Source: Oreohelix idahoensis (taxonomy: Eukaryota > Mollusca > Gastropoda > Stylommatophora > Oreohelicidae). Taken from it: a DNA stretch of 64,000 nt. The stretch lies in NCBI GenBank assembly GCA_024509875.1, contig JAMPIV010011337.1:62001-126000 (forward strand). Direction: 5' to 3'. The notes below the pieces were generated by a model that had not been told where the DNA came from, made no database searches, and saw nothing but the letters and a program-made list of their open reading frames with translations. The position numbers were made by a program, and so were the translations under genes. Position 1 is the stretch's first letter. Every line of letters begins with the position of its first letter. Shown here in pieces: positions 10,130-21,161 of the stretch.

Positions 10130-10156
10130 GACATTTCGGGTTTTACCCTTCGTCAG
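10130..10156 (-). ncRNA. Hammerhead-ribozyme-like motif in the Penelope-like 3' region
   Basis: Read on the minus strand: conserved-core-like CTGACGA (10150-10156), a hairpin with stem GGG/CCC, then GAAA (10134-10137) and GTC (10130-10132). The order CTGANGA - stem II - GAAA - short stem III - GTC is that of hammerhead ribozymes, which are known from terminal repeats of Penelope-like elements. Position 10.1 lacks a pairing partner and the short stem III would use a U-G wobble, so activity is doubtful. Flanks GG and CC next to the core could start stem I. Confidence 0.5.
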
Positions 10157-10680
10157 CCAGTTACAAACAGGTGACAAGGACAAGAATTACATATAGGTAC
10201 TACAAAAACATACGACGATAAGAAACATACACCAAATGAGCGATACAAGCAGATGGAAAAAGTAAACAACCACAGTGATGAGCGAAATAAGAACAATAAT
10301 AATGCAAGAAAATCGTAAAACCTGAAACAAATACCGAAACAAGAAAGTAAATAATCAACGAAAAAAAAAAAAGAACGAACAAAACTTTGGAACAAGTTAA
10401 AGGTCACTTAGCTAGATCCGAAGATGCTTGGAATTGAACACTGAGGTGTCTTGTCCAAGAAATCGTCTAAGGAAGTGACGTATAAGATAGCGACAAATCA
10501 AAAGGATACGAAACGAACCAAAACTAAAACGAAGATAGATAGAAAAAAACAACGAATAAAGAAGAATGAAAAAGAGAGAAAAGCCACCAGAATTTATGCA
10601 AAATGATGCTAGACATTAAGACTTTTTGGAGATCTACAGCCCATTTGAAAAATAAGACGATTCTCCAACAAAAAGCGAGT

Positions 10681-11208
10681 TCAGTCATCACCGGCACATG
10701 AAAGGAGGGCAGTGACATGAATATCGGAATTATCTGAATGGTCAGGCCTATTTAATTGAAGGGCCACCGATAAATGTTTGCCATGATAGATGTCATTTAA
10801 GTGCTCACGAAACCTGTCTGCCAAACGTCTGCCAGTTTCACCAATATAGGTAATGCCACACTTCTTGCAGATGATAGCATAAATCAGGTTTCTAGATTTG
10901 CATGTGAAAGACTCTGTAATGACAAATTTTCCTTTCGGAAAAGTGACTGTCTGAGTTTGGAGTACAAACGGACAGCTCTTACATATACGGCGTTGGCACG
11001 GTTTAGTACCAAAGTATGAAGGGCTAGTATGTCTGAAGCGACTGTGTACAAGAATATCCCTAAAATTCCTATCCCTACGATATGCCACCAAAGGGGTATC
11101 ACGAAACAACTCTCTGGTATCAGGATCAGAGTGGAGAATAAGCAGATGTCGAAACAGAATTCTCTTCACCGCCAGGCAGTGAGGATGGAAAGTTAGAACC
11201 AGCTTGAG
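10681..11208 (-). pseudogene. Penelope-like RT linker and GIY-YIG endonuclease (fragment)
   Basis: The open frame continues upstream to 11385, but recognisable homology starts near LKLVLTFHP (about 11208), typical of the region after the Penelope RT thumb. PLVAYRRDRNFRDILV follows, then a cysteine cluster (C130, C136, C139 of the 234-residue frame). The GIY-YIG-type endonuclease spans residues about 167-199: NLIYAIICKKCG, then TYIGETGRRL and RFREHL, with the conserved Tyr, Gly, Arg and Glu/His positions present. The frame ends at a stop at 10681. The N-terminal 60 residues of the open frame look like read-through into unrelated DNA. No RT palm motif precedes it, hence a truncated copy. Confidence 0.82.
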
Positions 11209-11407
11209 TCTAGACGAGATGACCACAATCGAAACGCAGAAAAATAGACTCAGGAACACAGGCAGGCGGATTCTTACGTTTAACGCAAAAATGAAAGAAA
11301 GACAAACAGAGAGATCTAAATAGTGGCTGAAAACAGATAGCATGAGTCTCCAGGCTAAGGTCAAAGACATCCGATCTTTTGACAAACCAAAATCAAAAGA
11401 ATTATAT

Positions 11408-11466
11408 ATCGCTATCTTTGCTTGTTTTTGTCGGAAGACACAAACCTTGCTAGTGTTTCGTACTTT
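11408..11466. repeat. Dispersed repeat, copy 1 (partner 13520-13577)
   Basis: A stretch of about 58 bp containing GTCGGAAGACACAAACC, with near identity to 13520-13577. Both copies flank the SINE/LINE/pogo patchwork, which may mean one unit was duplicated or that the two are ends of a larger repeat. Confidence 0.65.
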
Positions 11467-11532
11467 TTAATTATATTAGAGCTCCAATTATCCAAAAGCC
11501 CATTATTCCGGATGACTAATAACCGAATCATT

Positions 11533-11690
11533 AAAAGCTAGGCGGTGGGTGCCGTTTGGAAGGTCCTGGTTCGATTCCCGGTAAGCCAATCACTTCTGTT
11601 CTTTTTCTGTTGTCTAGTCTTCTACTTCTTTATCTCTCACTGAGTGCCTGATAACATACCTTTGTGTGTTGTTTGTTTATTTATTTACTC
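11533..11690 (+). mobile_element. tRNA-derived SINE, family A (diverged copy)
   Basis: Pol III promoter-like boxes: A-box-like AAGCTAGGCGG (11535-11545) and B box GGTTCGATTCC (11568-11578). Downstream tail TTTTTCTGTTGTCTAGT and TTCTACTTCTTTAT is shared with copies near 13.1-13.4 kb and 42.9-43.2 kb. No TSD was identified. Confidence 0.65.
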
Positions 11691-11868
11691 ATTAAAAGCA
11701 AGGAACGCGGGCACGATCTGTGACGTAAGAATCACTTCACTCGCCGAGTCAACTCGTGTGGTCGTATACCAATTCATTGTAGTCTGCTGCGCGCTGTAGT
11801 ATTATCATCATAGTGTTGTCATTAGTTTCAAACTTATTATGCTATTCATGTACGCAAACATACTTACA

Positions 11869-11997
11869 ATGTCAAGTAAACGAAAAAGTGTTACCCTGGC
11901 AGTGGCGGACAAATTGGAAATAATTACCTTTTTGGAAACGGGGGAATCAAGGGAGAAAAAATACCTAACGATATGGTTGAATAAGAATCCAGCGTAA
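11869..11997 (+). pseudogene. pogo/Tigger-like transposase N-terminal remnant
   Basis: A 42-codon frame starting MSSKRKSVTLAVADKLEII and continuing TFLETGESREKK. This matches the start of the CENP-B/pipsqueak-type helix-turn-helix typical of pogo/Tigger transposases, which binds terminal repeats. It ends at a stop well before any DDE domain, so it is an internally deleted or truncated fossil. Terminal-repeat-like ATTATCCG motifs occur near 11490 and 13630-13660 and might be its ends, but I could not align them convincingly. Confidence 0.5.
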
Positions 11998-12164
11998 TAT
12001 TCAATCATATCTTTAAAAACGTGTTTTCAAAATAACTCATCATTCTTGTATTGTACTGTACATTTATTATGTTTTATTTTGTGTTTTGCTGCTTTAAAAA
12101 AGTGTTTTGTTTGCTTGTTTGTTTGTTTGTTTTTGTTTTTAAATTTGTTAGTATCGCTTTCAAA

Positions 12165-12568
12165 GCCTATAATAATAATAGCTCGTTCAGTCATAACTGA
12201 CAATGGGAATGCGCCCCTGATGTGACAGCTCTCAGCTGCTTATTTTCCTTTCGACGTTTTCTCCTCTCTTCTGCTTGCTGTGTGAGTTTCTTTTCGCTCA
12301 ATCTGAGGTGGCGCCGTCGACAGCATCGCCACTTGGTGCGACCGGCAGCCTCATCCTCCCACGTTGCTGGACCCATGTCCAGTGCCCTCACGTCTCTCCT
12401 GAACACATCACTGAACCCCAGCCGCGGTCGTCCAACAGCTCCTTCGCCATCTGCCAGCCGGCCAAAGAAGATATCTTTGAAGCGGGCGGTAGCTGTCCAG
12501 TGAGATCCTAGAACCTCTCCCACTGTCGGAATTAGCCCCTGGCGCCTTGCCCTACGCCAATTGGGCAA
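12165..12568 (-). pseudogene. LINE family A, C-terminal fragment
   Basis: Minus-strand 125-codon frame whose product matches the last part of the LINE at 54552-55680: GRPRLGFSDVFRRDVRALDM, ATWEDEAAG, and the same ending AVTSGAHSH.QL. This is the tail after the reverse transcriptase; the RT itself is missing. The 3' end on the minus strand carries the same CAGTTATGACTGA motif followed by an ATT-type microsatellite (12165-12185). It is a 5'-truncated, non-functional copy. Confidence 0.85.
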
Positions 12569-12571
12569 AAT

Positions 12572-13090
12572 GCTTATAACCGGTAACTGCTACTTCCTGT
12601 GTTTTGCCGACACCTATAGGGTGAAGCTGGAGTGTCCTCTCCAGGGCGCGAGCTTGTGTACAGTTATATGGAGATCAAGCTGTTGTGCAGCATGTTCCCC
12701 CTCTCCACGCAGCCGGTAGGTCCAAAGGAACGGCAGTAGCCGATACAGTTTGGTACCAGCAACGTCGCAGGAGTTGCCAGAATATTGTGGAATCAACACT
12801 AGACTGCCTTAGGGACTCCGACTCCGGATTTATCCTCCCGAAGCCTATTCCATAAATGGAATTTCTTGCAAGGCAGCGGTGGTTTAAATTCATCAGAGTT
12901 CATTCTCTTAGATGAGCTACCGACCAAGGTTCACGAACCCTATCTGCCCGAAAAGGCAGCAAAGCATTGCCCGTGAATGTATACACTGACCGCCCTGAGT
13001 AGTACTCCGGGTTCTCCGATGAGACAAAGAAAGAACAAGACCACCGAACCCATTTCGCACAAGCCCACCAAAGTGAGCATTTATTACACA
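12572..13090. other. Unclassified, probably repetitive DNA
   Basis: GC-richer than its surroundings, with several short open frames on the minus strand (12614-12799, 12675-12893, 12900-13139). It lies directly upstream of the minus-strand LINE A fragment and might be part of the same or another repeat. I recognise no protein. Confidence 0.3.
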
Positions 13091-13094
13091 TAAG

Positions 13095-13360
13095 AACTGC
13101 CCATGGTGGACTTCCGGTGTCGTGTATTGTGGTTCGCACTGATGACCTGCCATTGAAACATCATTTTTTGATGATGCGTAGATGGCAGGGAGGATAGTGT
13201 GATTCACTTGCATGGCTAGGCGGGGTTGTCACACGGAAGGTCCAGTGTTCAAATCCTGGGTAAGCCACTCATGTCTGTGTTTTTCTGTTGTCTGGTGTTC
13301 TACTTCTTTATTTCTTGCGAGTGCATGATATTATACCTTTATATTTGTTTCATATTAATT
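13095..13360 (+). mobile_element. tRNA-derived SINE, family A (long copy)
   Basis: Homologous over about 260 bp to 42939-43203. Shared landmarks are AACTGCCCATGGT, GATGCGTAGATGGCAGGGAGGA, A-box-like GGCTAGGCGG, B box TGTTCAAATCC (13246-13256), the GTAAGCCACTCATGTCTG junction and the tail TTCTACTTCTTTATTTC. The roughly 120 bp upstream of the A box is conserved too, so the repeat is longer than a simple tRNA head plus tail. Confidence 0.75.
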
Positions 13361-13985
13361 CACCAAAATGAGGCCGCGAATGGGGCCGGCAACCCCAACA
13401 TGCAAAACTAATTGCCAAGGGGGAAATACAAAGCCTATTCAGAAATACTTAAACGGAAATAATTGGAAATAATTACCTTTTTGGAAACAATTGGAAATAA
13501 TGTAGAATGGAAATAATATCGTTATCTTTGCTTGTTTTTGTCGGAAGACACAAACCTTGCTAGTGTTTCGTTACGCTTTAAAGTGTGTACTAATTAATGA
13601 ACATTTTTTTTCTACGAGTCCTTTAACCTAATTATCCGAAATTTCAATTGTCCGAACAGCCTTGTCACGAGTTAATTCAGATAACTAGAGTTCTGCTTTA
13701 CTTGAACCCCATCATCATCATCTGCCATGCAAGATGGCCCAGGCGATCATGTCTTTGCACAACCCCCTGTCGCTGGTCTTGTTAATAAGTTTTGCTACGT
13801 TTTCCTCACATATCATGTTATTAGTCTATCTAGTATTTTCTCTATCTGTCCTCCTCTGTTCCCTTGTCTCGCACTCTTGCCCATTGTTATTGCGTTTCAA
13901 TTTTCCAGTTCACGTGAAGCGGATTGTTATGATTCATTTAATGTGTTTCGTTTGGTTTTGATTTTAAAGACTCTTCATTGCACAC
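13361..13985. other. Non-coding stretch
   Basis: Contains copy 2 of the 58-bp dispersed repeat (13520-13577) and an ATTATCCGAAATTTC motif near 13633 resembling pogo/Tigger ends. Open frames 13727-14092 and 13734-13961 are hydrophobic or low-complexity and unrecognised; I do not support them as genes. Confidence 0.4.
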
Positions 13986-13989
13986 GGAC

Positions 13990-14070
13990 GACTCCATCGG
14001 TGTTCCGATCTCCTCCTTTAGATCATACAAGGAAGATCTCAGCACAGTGTACGAACTCCGTAGTACCGTT
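13990..14070 (+). repeat. Dispersed repeat with partners near 42.17 and 42.6 kb
   Basis: CGATCTCCTCC...GATCA.ACAAGGA.ATCTCA.CACAGTG.ACGAACTC.GTAGTAC recurs at 42165-42232, and a shorter relative (CACAGTACACGAACTACGTT) at 42615-42634. The family is unknown. Confidence 0.6.
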
Positions 14071-14494
14071 TAATGTGTTTAACTGTAGCTGATATAGGCA
14101 TGTAACCATAGTCTGGAAGAGACCAGGAAACGCTGGTGGCACTTGATCGTCAAGAGAGCTGCAGGTATTTTAAAGAAGTAAAACGTGACAGCACACAAGG
14201 GTAAAATACACGCACGAGATCTGAAAAGACAAAGTTAATGTGAATAAATCCAACTAACGATAATGAGATTGAACTGGGAGATACACCCACGCAAAATGTG
14301 GAGATTGGTTTAATGCATTAAAAAAACATGTCTTAACATGAAGGAGTTACGGTCTTGCGTTACGGGTGATTATAGCAGACTAGTAGAATACAGGTGCTTC
14401 ACGCAGCAAATAGAAAATATTACTATTAGGCTTTTATTTCATTAGTTACCATGCCTACTTCAGTTTCATACTATTTCGAATCCATGACCTATAT

Positions 14495-14930
14495 ATATGC
14501 GTTGGAGGACAAAGTGAGAAATGTCGAGGTGCTGTCACGTGCTAGACTTCGAAGCATGCAACATACTGCTTAAATAGCGCAGACTACGCTGGCTTGGCCA
14601 TGTCCACCGCGTGGGAGATGGTCACATCCCCAAAGATACTTTCTACGGACAGCTGACAGATGGCAAAAGAAAAGGTGGGCGACCACAGCTGAGGTTAAAT
14701 GATGTGTGTAAGAGAGACATGAAGGCATTAGACATAAATTCAGCAACCTGGGAGGATGAAGCTGCTGATTGGACCAATTGGCGATGCTCCCTACGGCGCC
14801 ATCTCAGATTGGCAGAAAAGCAGCTCTCACAATATGTAGAAGAGAATAGAATATGCCGAAAGGAATACCAGGAAAAAAAACAGTAGAGGGCTTTTAACCT
14901 CAGAAGTGCATTCCCATAGTCAGTTATGAC
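14495..14930 (+). pseudogene. LINE family A, C-terminal fragment (copy 2)
   Basis: Plus-strand degenerate copy of the LINE A tail. The open part 14611-14886 encodes DGHIPKDTFYGQLTDGKRKGG, RPQLRLNDVCKRDMKALDI and ATWEDEAADWTNWRC. Upstream, GTGAGAAATGTCGAGGTGCTGTCACGT matches 55233-55260, but a stop (TAAATAG near 14571) breaks it. The 3' end CATTCCCATAGTCAGTTATGACT matches the other copies and runs into an AT microsatellite. Non-functional. Confidence 0.83.
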
Positions 14931-14933
14931 TAT

Positions 14934-16300
<1,367 letters not shown>

Positions 16301-16308
16301 ATAGGAAG

Positions 16309-16548
16309 GCGGTAGTGAGCGATAACAGGAAAATGTTCGATTACGATACAGTCAATACAATACTGAATAGAAGAAAGGTAAGTGGAACGTGGTAGTGGGC
16401 GATAAGAGGAAAATGTTCGATTACGATACAGTGAATACAATAGTGAATAGATGACAGGTAAGTGGAACGTGGTAGTGGGCGATAAAAGGAAAATGTTCGA
16501 TTACGATACAATGAATACAATAGTGAATAGAAGACAAGTAAGTGGACG
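16309..16548. repeat. 80-bp tandem repeat, three copies
   Basis: Units start at 16309, 16389 and 16469, each with GGTAGTG.GCGATAA.AGGAAAATGTTCGATTACGATACA. The period is exactly 80 bp. A decayed fourth copy merges into the GA-rich array that follows. Confidence 0.93.
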
Positions 16549-17115
16549 GTGGTAGAGGAAGTAAGGTAAGTAGAAGGTGGTAGAGGAAGAATGACGTTAG
16601 AGGAAGGTGGTAGAGGAAGACAGGGGTTAAAGGAAGATGGTAAAGGAAGACAGGGGTGAGAGGAAGATAGGGGTAAAAGCATGATGGTAGAAGGAGAGGA
16701 GTAAGAGACAGATAGGGTAAGAGCTAAATAGAGGAAAGATGAAGATGGTAGAAGAAGACTGGGGTAAGAGGAAGATGGTAAGGAAGATAGGGGTAAGAGG
16801 AAGACTGGGGTAAGAGGAAGATGATAGGGAAGATAGAGATAAGAGGAAGATTGGGATAAGAGAAAGATGGTAGGGAAGATAGAATAAGAGGAAGACTGGG
16901 GTAAGAGGAAGATGATAGGGAAGATAGAGATAAGAGGAAGACTGGGGTAAGAGGAAGATGGTAGGGAGGATAGAATAAGAGGAAGACTGGGGTAAGAGGA
17001 AGATGGTAGGGAAGATAGAGATAAGAGGAAGAAATTAGAGCAGGATATGAGATAAAAGGAAGATGATAAAGGAAGATAAGAACAAGAGAGTAAAGACAGG
17101 TAAAAGAAATTCGAA
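16549..17115. repeat. Degenerate GA-rich minisatellite
   Basis: Purine-rich imperfect repeats of AGGAAGACTGGGGTAAG and AGGAAGATGGTAGGGAAGATAG. The complementary strand is stop-free for 277 codons (16341-17174) as Ser/Leu/Pro-rich low-complexity translation, which I treat as an artefact. Confidence 0.9.
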
Positions 17116-17319
17116 AAGGAAGGTAAGAGAAGAATGAAAGAAGGAAGTAAAAAGGAAAACGAGTAACCAATCACCTGTAACGACTCGAGACGTGAAATAC
17201 TAATACAGTTTAATCTTTATATTTCTATACATTATCTATAATTTACTTCTTATGTTTTTGGGGGGAAATTAATTTAAACAAGATATGAAATATTACATTA
17301 GCTTATGATAAGATCGTGT

Positions 17320-17591
17320 GGGAGCCTCGCTGGTGTAATGGTTACAACATTGCGATGGCGATCAGGTGTTCAAGGTTCAAGCCCGGGCGTGGGGCATTTG
17401 AAGAACTTTCATCGACCGGGATTTTGACTGAATAACCTGAACGGCTCCTGAGATAAACCCTCTGTGGATAGGAAGGAGCGAAGCTCCTGACCGGGTTGGA
17501 AGGAAAGTGCACAGGCTCCCCAGCCTCGCAATGACATGTCATTGGGCCGAAGGGCTGAAAGCCCAAGTGCCGCTGGTTAAGAAAAAAAAAA
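17320..17591 (+). mobile_element. tRNA-derived SINE, family B, complete
   Basis: About 272 bp with A box TGGTGTAATGG (17331-17341), B box GGTTCAAGCCC (17374-17384), a conserved-looking 3' body and an A-rich 3' end (17582-17591). It is flanked by a perfect 12-bp target-site duplication ATAAGATCGTGT at 17308-17319 and 17592-17603. The perfect TSD indicates fairly recent LINE-mediated insertion. Confidence 0.9.
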
Positions 17592-17603
17592 ATAAGATCG
17601 TGT

Positions 17604-17830
17604 TGTTCCCGGAGGTCCATGAAGAGACAACGAAAAAATAGACCTAATGCTCCCTCAAGCATGTCGTAAGAGCGACTAATGAGGTTATGAATGAGACACG
17701 CAACATCATCATATAAAAGAATTACTACAGAAGCTACTACTGCAAGATGACATAATTTTTTGGTGAAGGTTTCCTGCAAGTGGACCAGTTACACTGGTCG
17801 TTCCATGATCTTTAAAGTCGAGTAAAGGGA
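17604..17830 (-). repeat. Dispersed repeat family R, copy 1
   Basis: Contains a GTTCCCGGAGGTCCATGAAG-like block and CTGCAAGTGGACCAGTTACACTGG. Related blocks occur at 28800-28912 (same orientation) and in reverse at 29855-30220 and 43325-43545. Shared landmarks in the reverse orientation are TTTGTCTCCTCA.AGA and CC.G..AAC.A.ACGGG. The element class is unknown. Confidence 0.5.
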
Positions 17831-18530
17831 AATAATGATGAGAATGAATACATCAAGACGCAGTAGAGATGTCCAAGTTTATATACCTTGCAAACCTACT
17901 AAAATAATAATAACAACAAAATAAAATGCGTTATAATGAAAACAGCGTTTACCATTTTAACAGCACGAAATTGTACTTTTCAGCATACAAATTTGCAAAA
18001 AACTGCAAAAGATAACTCCACAGTTTCGCTTTTATAGTGAGGATTGTTAATAAGGAATCTGTCGAGTGTTAAAAATGATTGCTAGTGACCTTGATGCAAT
18101 GTCCAGATGTTAGATTACATAGTTCGTACTAAGTATAATATTTTGGGCGCAATAAAATCGCTTTAATAATTACGAAGCTTCTAGAATACATTTTTCGTAA
18201 TGCAGAAGTCTGCAATTATACCGAACCAAAAACTCATTTTTTTTTTTTTTTTTTTCCTTCACTGGCCATCGAAAGCTAGAACTAGCACTAGGTCAGTGTT
18301 TTTTTTTTTTTTTTTTGTTATGCTTTGGTTCATGGAAAAAAAAACGTTGTTTAACTAGGGCTGCAAAGCTTTTCGCTCTTTTGCAGCCAAATGTCAAGTA
18401 GAAAAGTCCTTGGTATTATCTACACTGTAGATCTAGGCTTTTCCTGTGGCTTTTCTGCCATTTCAAAACGCGTTGAGTTGAAGTCATTAGCTCCAGTTTC
18501 TTCAGTGTGGCTTGCATTTAATGCAGTGCT
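17831..18530. other. AT-rich non-coding DNA
   Basis: Two long T-runs (18238-18255, 18299-18316). A 72-codon frame at 18391-18609 is unrecognised. Nothing else supported. Confidence 0.4.
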
Positions 18531-18533
18531 TCA

Positions 18534-18610
18534 TAACCAAGGGTGCATGCACAACACTGGGGGTGCGAGACCTTTCTTCGGGGGGTGCGAGACATGCCAG
18601 TTATTTTAGA
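18534..18610 (+). repeat. Possible hAT-like terminal inverted repeat
   Basis: CAGTGCTTCATAACCA followed by two GGGGGTGCGAGAC-type blocks resembles the start of a hAT element. The 31-bp array at 28029-28420 repeats a similar GGGGTGCGAGGCTTCTT block, and a weak inverted partner (AAAAGATTAAGAAATAATG) sits at 28431-28449. E2 would then be inserted inside this older element. Confidence 0.35.
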
Positions 18611-18794
18611 AGGCAAATCATCATTAACATTATATAATACGCAGAACTCCAATGTATTTGAACAAAATAGAACATTGACAACGTGAATTCAATCCGAATC
18701 TTAGTCATATTTTGTAAATATTATTTTCTGAAAACATACTTGTATCTCTTTTTTCTCATTTTTGGTACATTTGTCAGCTAGAAGGTAATGACGT

Positions 18795-20127
18795 TGTGCC
18801 CGTATTCACATAGGTAGTATTTTAGGGGTAAAACTGGTTTGGGGTTCTATTTCATTTAATTTAACATTCTTCTATATAAATGAATAATCCGTCGGAAAAT
18901 TATTAAAGCAGGTCAGAATAGCTCGATAGGTATATATGTTATAGCGAGAATGCGTGTTACATTGGCACACCAACTAAGAAGCAGGTATTGTGCCAATGTA
19001 TTAATTGTGACCAGTTAATTAAGGAGCTATTCTCCGTTGAAGGAATTAAAGGACAGCAAAGGAAGCATTCCGACGGTATTCTATCTTTTTAGTTACATAA
19101 CCTATAATTGACAAGTTCGAGTTCACAGCATAAATATATTTAAGTTGGCGGTATCAATATATTTATGGGTTGCTGTGTCAAGTTTGAGTTAACTGGATGA
19201 TCCTCCAGAGGTATTGTTTAACTTGATCAAAGGGTACGGGATCCAGGTTCGTATTCAGATTTTGATAGTTGGAAGTAATCACAATGTAATATAAAAGGCA
19301 GTACGGTCCATTTTTTTTCCTTATAGAGTTCCTAAACAATGTACAAGTCAAACTCAACAACTTCCAACAGCAGTTTAAGCAAAGTCCGACGTTGTATATG
19401 ACAAGTTTATTATAGCTTCTTTCAGATGTATGGCGGTAAATTACAAGATGATCCTATTCTCAATTCAGTAACATTCGTTTCCTCATACGAAATCATCTCA
19501 TAAAATCCATTAGGGCATTTGATGAGCTTATGTATATCTATTTCATCCTGTCTACTATGCGTAAGTCTAAGTCGAGACCTTTTACCAACCTGAAGTATAT
19601 GTTGTCATAGGGCTAGGGGTCAGGTTAGCCATTATTCTCTTGCCAATATAAAGTGGCGGTCAGCAAATCTGCTAGGAACCTAAGGCTCTTGGACTATCCA
19701 GAATGACCTGGCTTTGGCTCCTGGCTTTTACTCTTCTTTGACTCTTCTTTTGACTCTTGTTTGGCTCTCTTTTGCTAAGGGTTTTGGGGCGTCATTATAT
19801 ACTATCTAGTTCCTAAGACTGTTTGGGGAAAAGTTACTTTGATTTGTCAATACGGATATTCCACTAGTTTTGTCGATGTCATATTTACGTCACAAGTTTC
19901 TACACAAGTTTCTATGATAGCGAATGGTATAAGCTTTTATTCGAGGGTATTATTATATCTGTTTAGAGGTTTTCAGGTCTCGTATCATTTCCTGTAACTG
20001 TCTAGAAGTCTTTATTTTAAAATGTCGATAAGAGGCTATGTGAAAATTACGTCATCAATAACTTGCGTACTGAAATTATTTAAAGGATAATTACTAAACT
20101 ACCAATGTGATCATCATTCCGGTTACA
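18795..20127 (-). repeat. 3' LTR of E2
   Basis: 1333 bp, paired with 26523-27854. Differences seen include CACACC versus CACGCC near 18965, GACAAG versus GAAAAG near 19398, and ATCAATAAC versus AAATATAAC near 20055. Confidence 0.95.
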
Positions 20128-21161
20128 TATACGTCCCCATGCTACAGAAATGTATCTCAAAGAGAGACACTTTCCTAGTTCTATCAACTAATAACCCAAC
20201 AAAATTGCAAATCTAGTAAAACAATGGTATACATCTTTATAGTACATAAGAGGGAACATAGGGGATATCATGAAAACGCACGGTCGATATAAGGTGAATG
20301 TATGCATACCGGTCAATCTATATGAAGACATCCAAACATCAAAATTGTCCGCAACAATTTAAATTTTAACAAACAAAATTACTAATCATCGAAACGCGTA
20401 TGTGGGGAAATGAGGGTACTCAACACAAATGCGGCGAAAATCCTTAATGTGTGTCATCTGATGCTGGGAGGATCAAATGCAATTTAAGAATTGAAAAACT
20501 ATAACACTGGTCAAAAAAAAAAAAAATCTTGAACTATAAACGGAAAATTTGAAAATGTCCAATCATATAAGCTATTCAATCGTGTCATGTGATAATAGCG
20601 ATCCAACCCCGCTGTAAAGTCACGTATAGTCGTTAAGGTGTGAATATTAATGTTCAAGACACTATGGGTTTGATCTGTTTACATGTATTTTGTACCGCGG
20701 AATAAGTACTATTAAAACCGGCACGACTTATTCACAACGTGTCATATAATCTGTTGGTGACTCGATAGTGTTTGTACTGAGAATCTAGCATAGAAAACTC
20801 GGTTGTAGTCCGGAATAGAAACGCTAGGGCATCCCAATGAACGGGCGGTTTGCTCTCTGGCGTCTGGTGGAGTAAAGAGAAGACGTGAAGGTCGCTAATG
20901 GACATCCTCACTTGATATAAATCCAGACGAGGGATTTGTGGTAAGTCAATAGAGGTACTACCGAATTTGGCTTCATCAATTCAGAAATGTCATTTTATAC
21001 AAATCGTGATTTTGATTGTTCTTGACGACGAAGAGTCAGATACTTCCTTTTCAAACTCGTATATAGTTGAATCACGAAGTAATAAGGTTTCCGTAGCAAC
21101 GCAAAGGTTTATGTAAAGTCCAACGAGCAGGAAGTGTGGAAACATTTCCTAGAAATTCCAG
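20128..21161 (-). other. E2 3' untranslated internal region
   Basis: About 1 kb between the pol end and the 3' LTR with no supported coding sequence. A short A-run sits at 20514-20526. The polypurine tract next to the LTR reads on the minus strand as CATGGGGACGTATA and is weak. Confidence 0.55.

Larger units (their letters stand above)
10095..11210 (-). mobile_element. Truncated Penelope-like element
   Basis: Minus-strand fragment with the RT-to-endonuclease linker, the GIY-YIG endonuclease and about 580 bp of 3' non-coding DNA, including a hammerhead-like motif at 10130-10156. The RT catalytic palm is absent, so the copy is 5'-truncated and dead. The outer limits are estimates; I could not define terminal repeats or a TSD. 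Confidence 0.75.

Noticed and set aside
13727..14092. 121-codon plus-strand frame
   Set aside because: Hydrophobic, low-similarity, overlaps another frame and ends in a dispersed repeat.
16341..17174. 277-codon minus-strand Ser/Leu/Pro-rich frame
   Set aside because: Low-complexity translation of the GA-rich and 80-bp arrays; no start context or domain.
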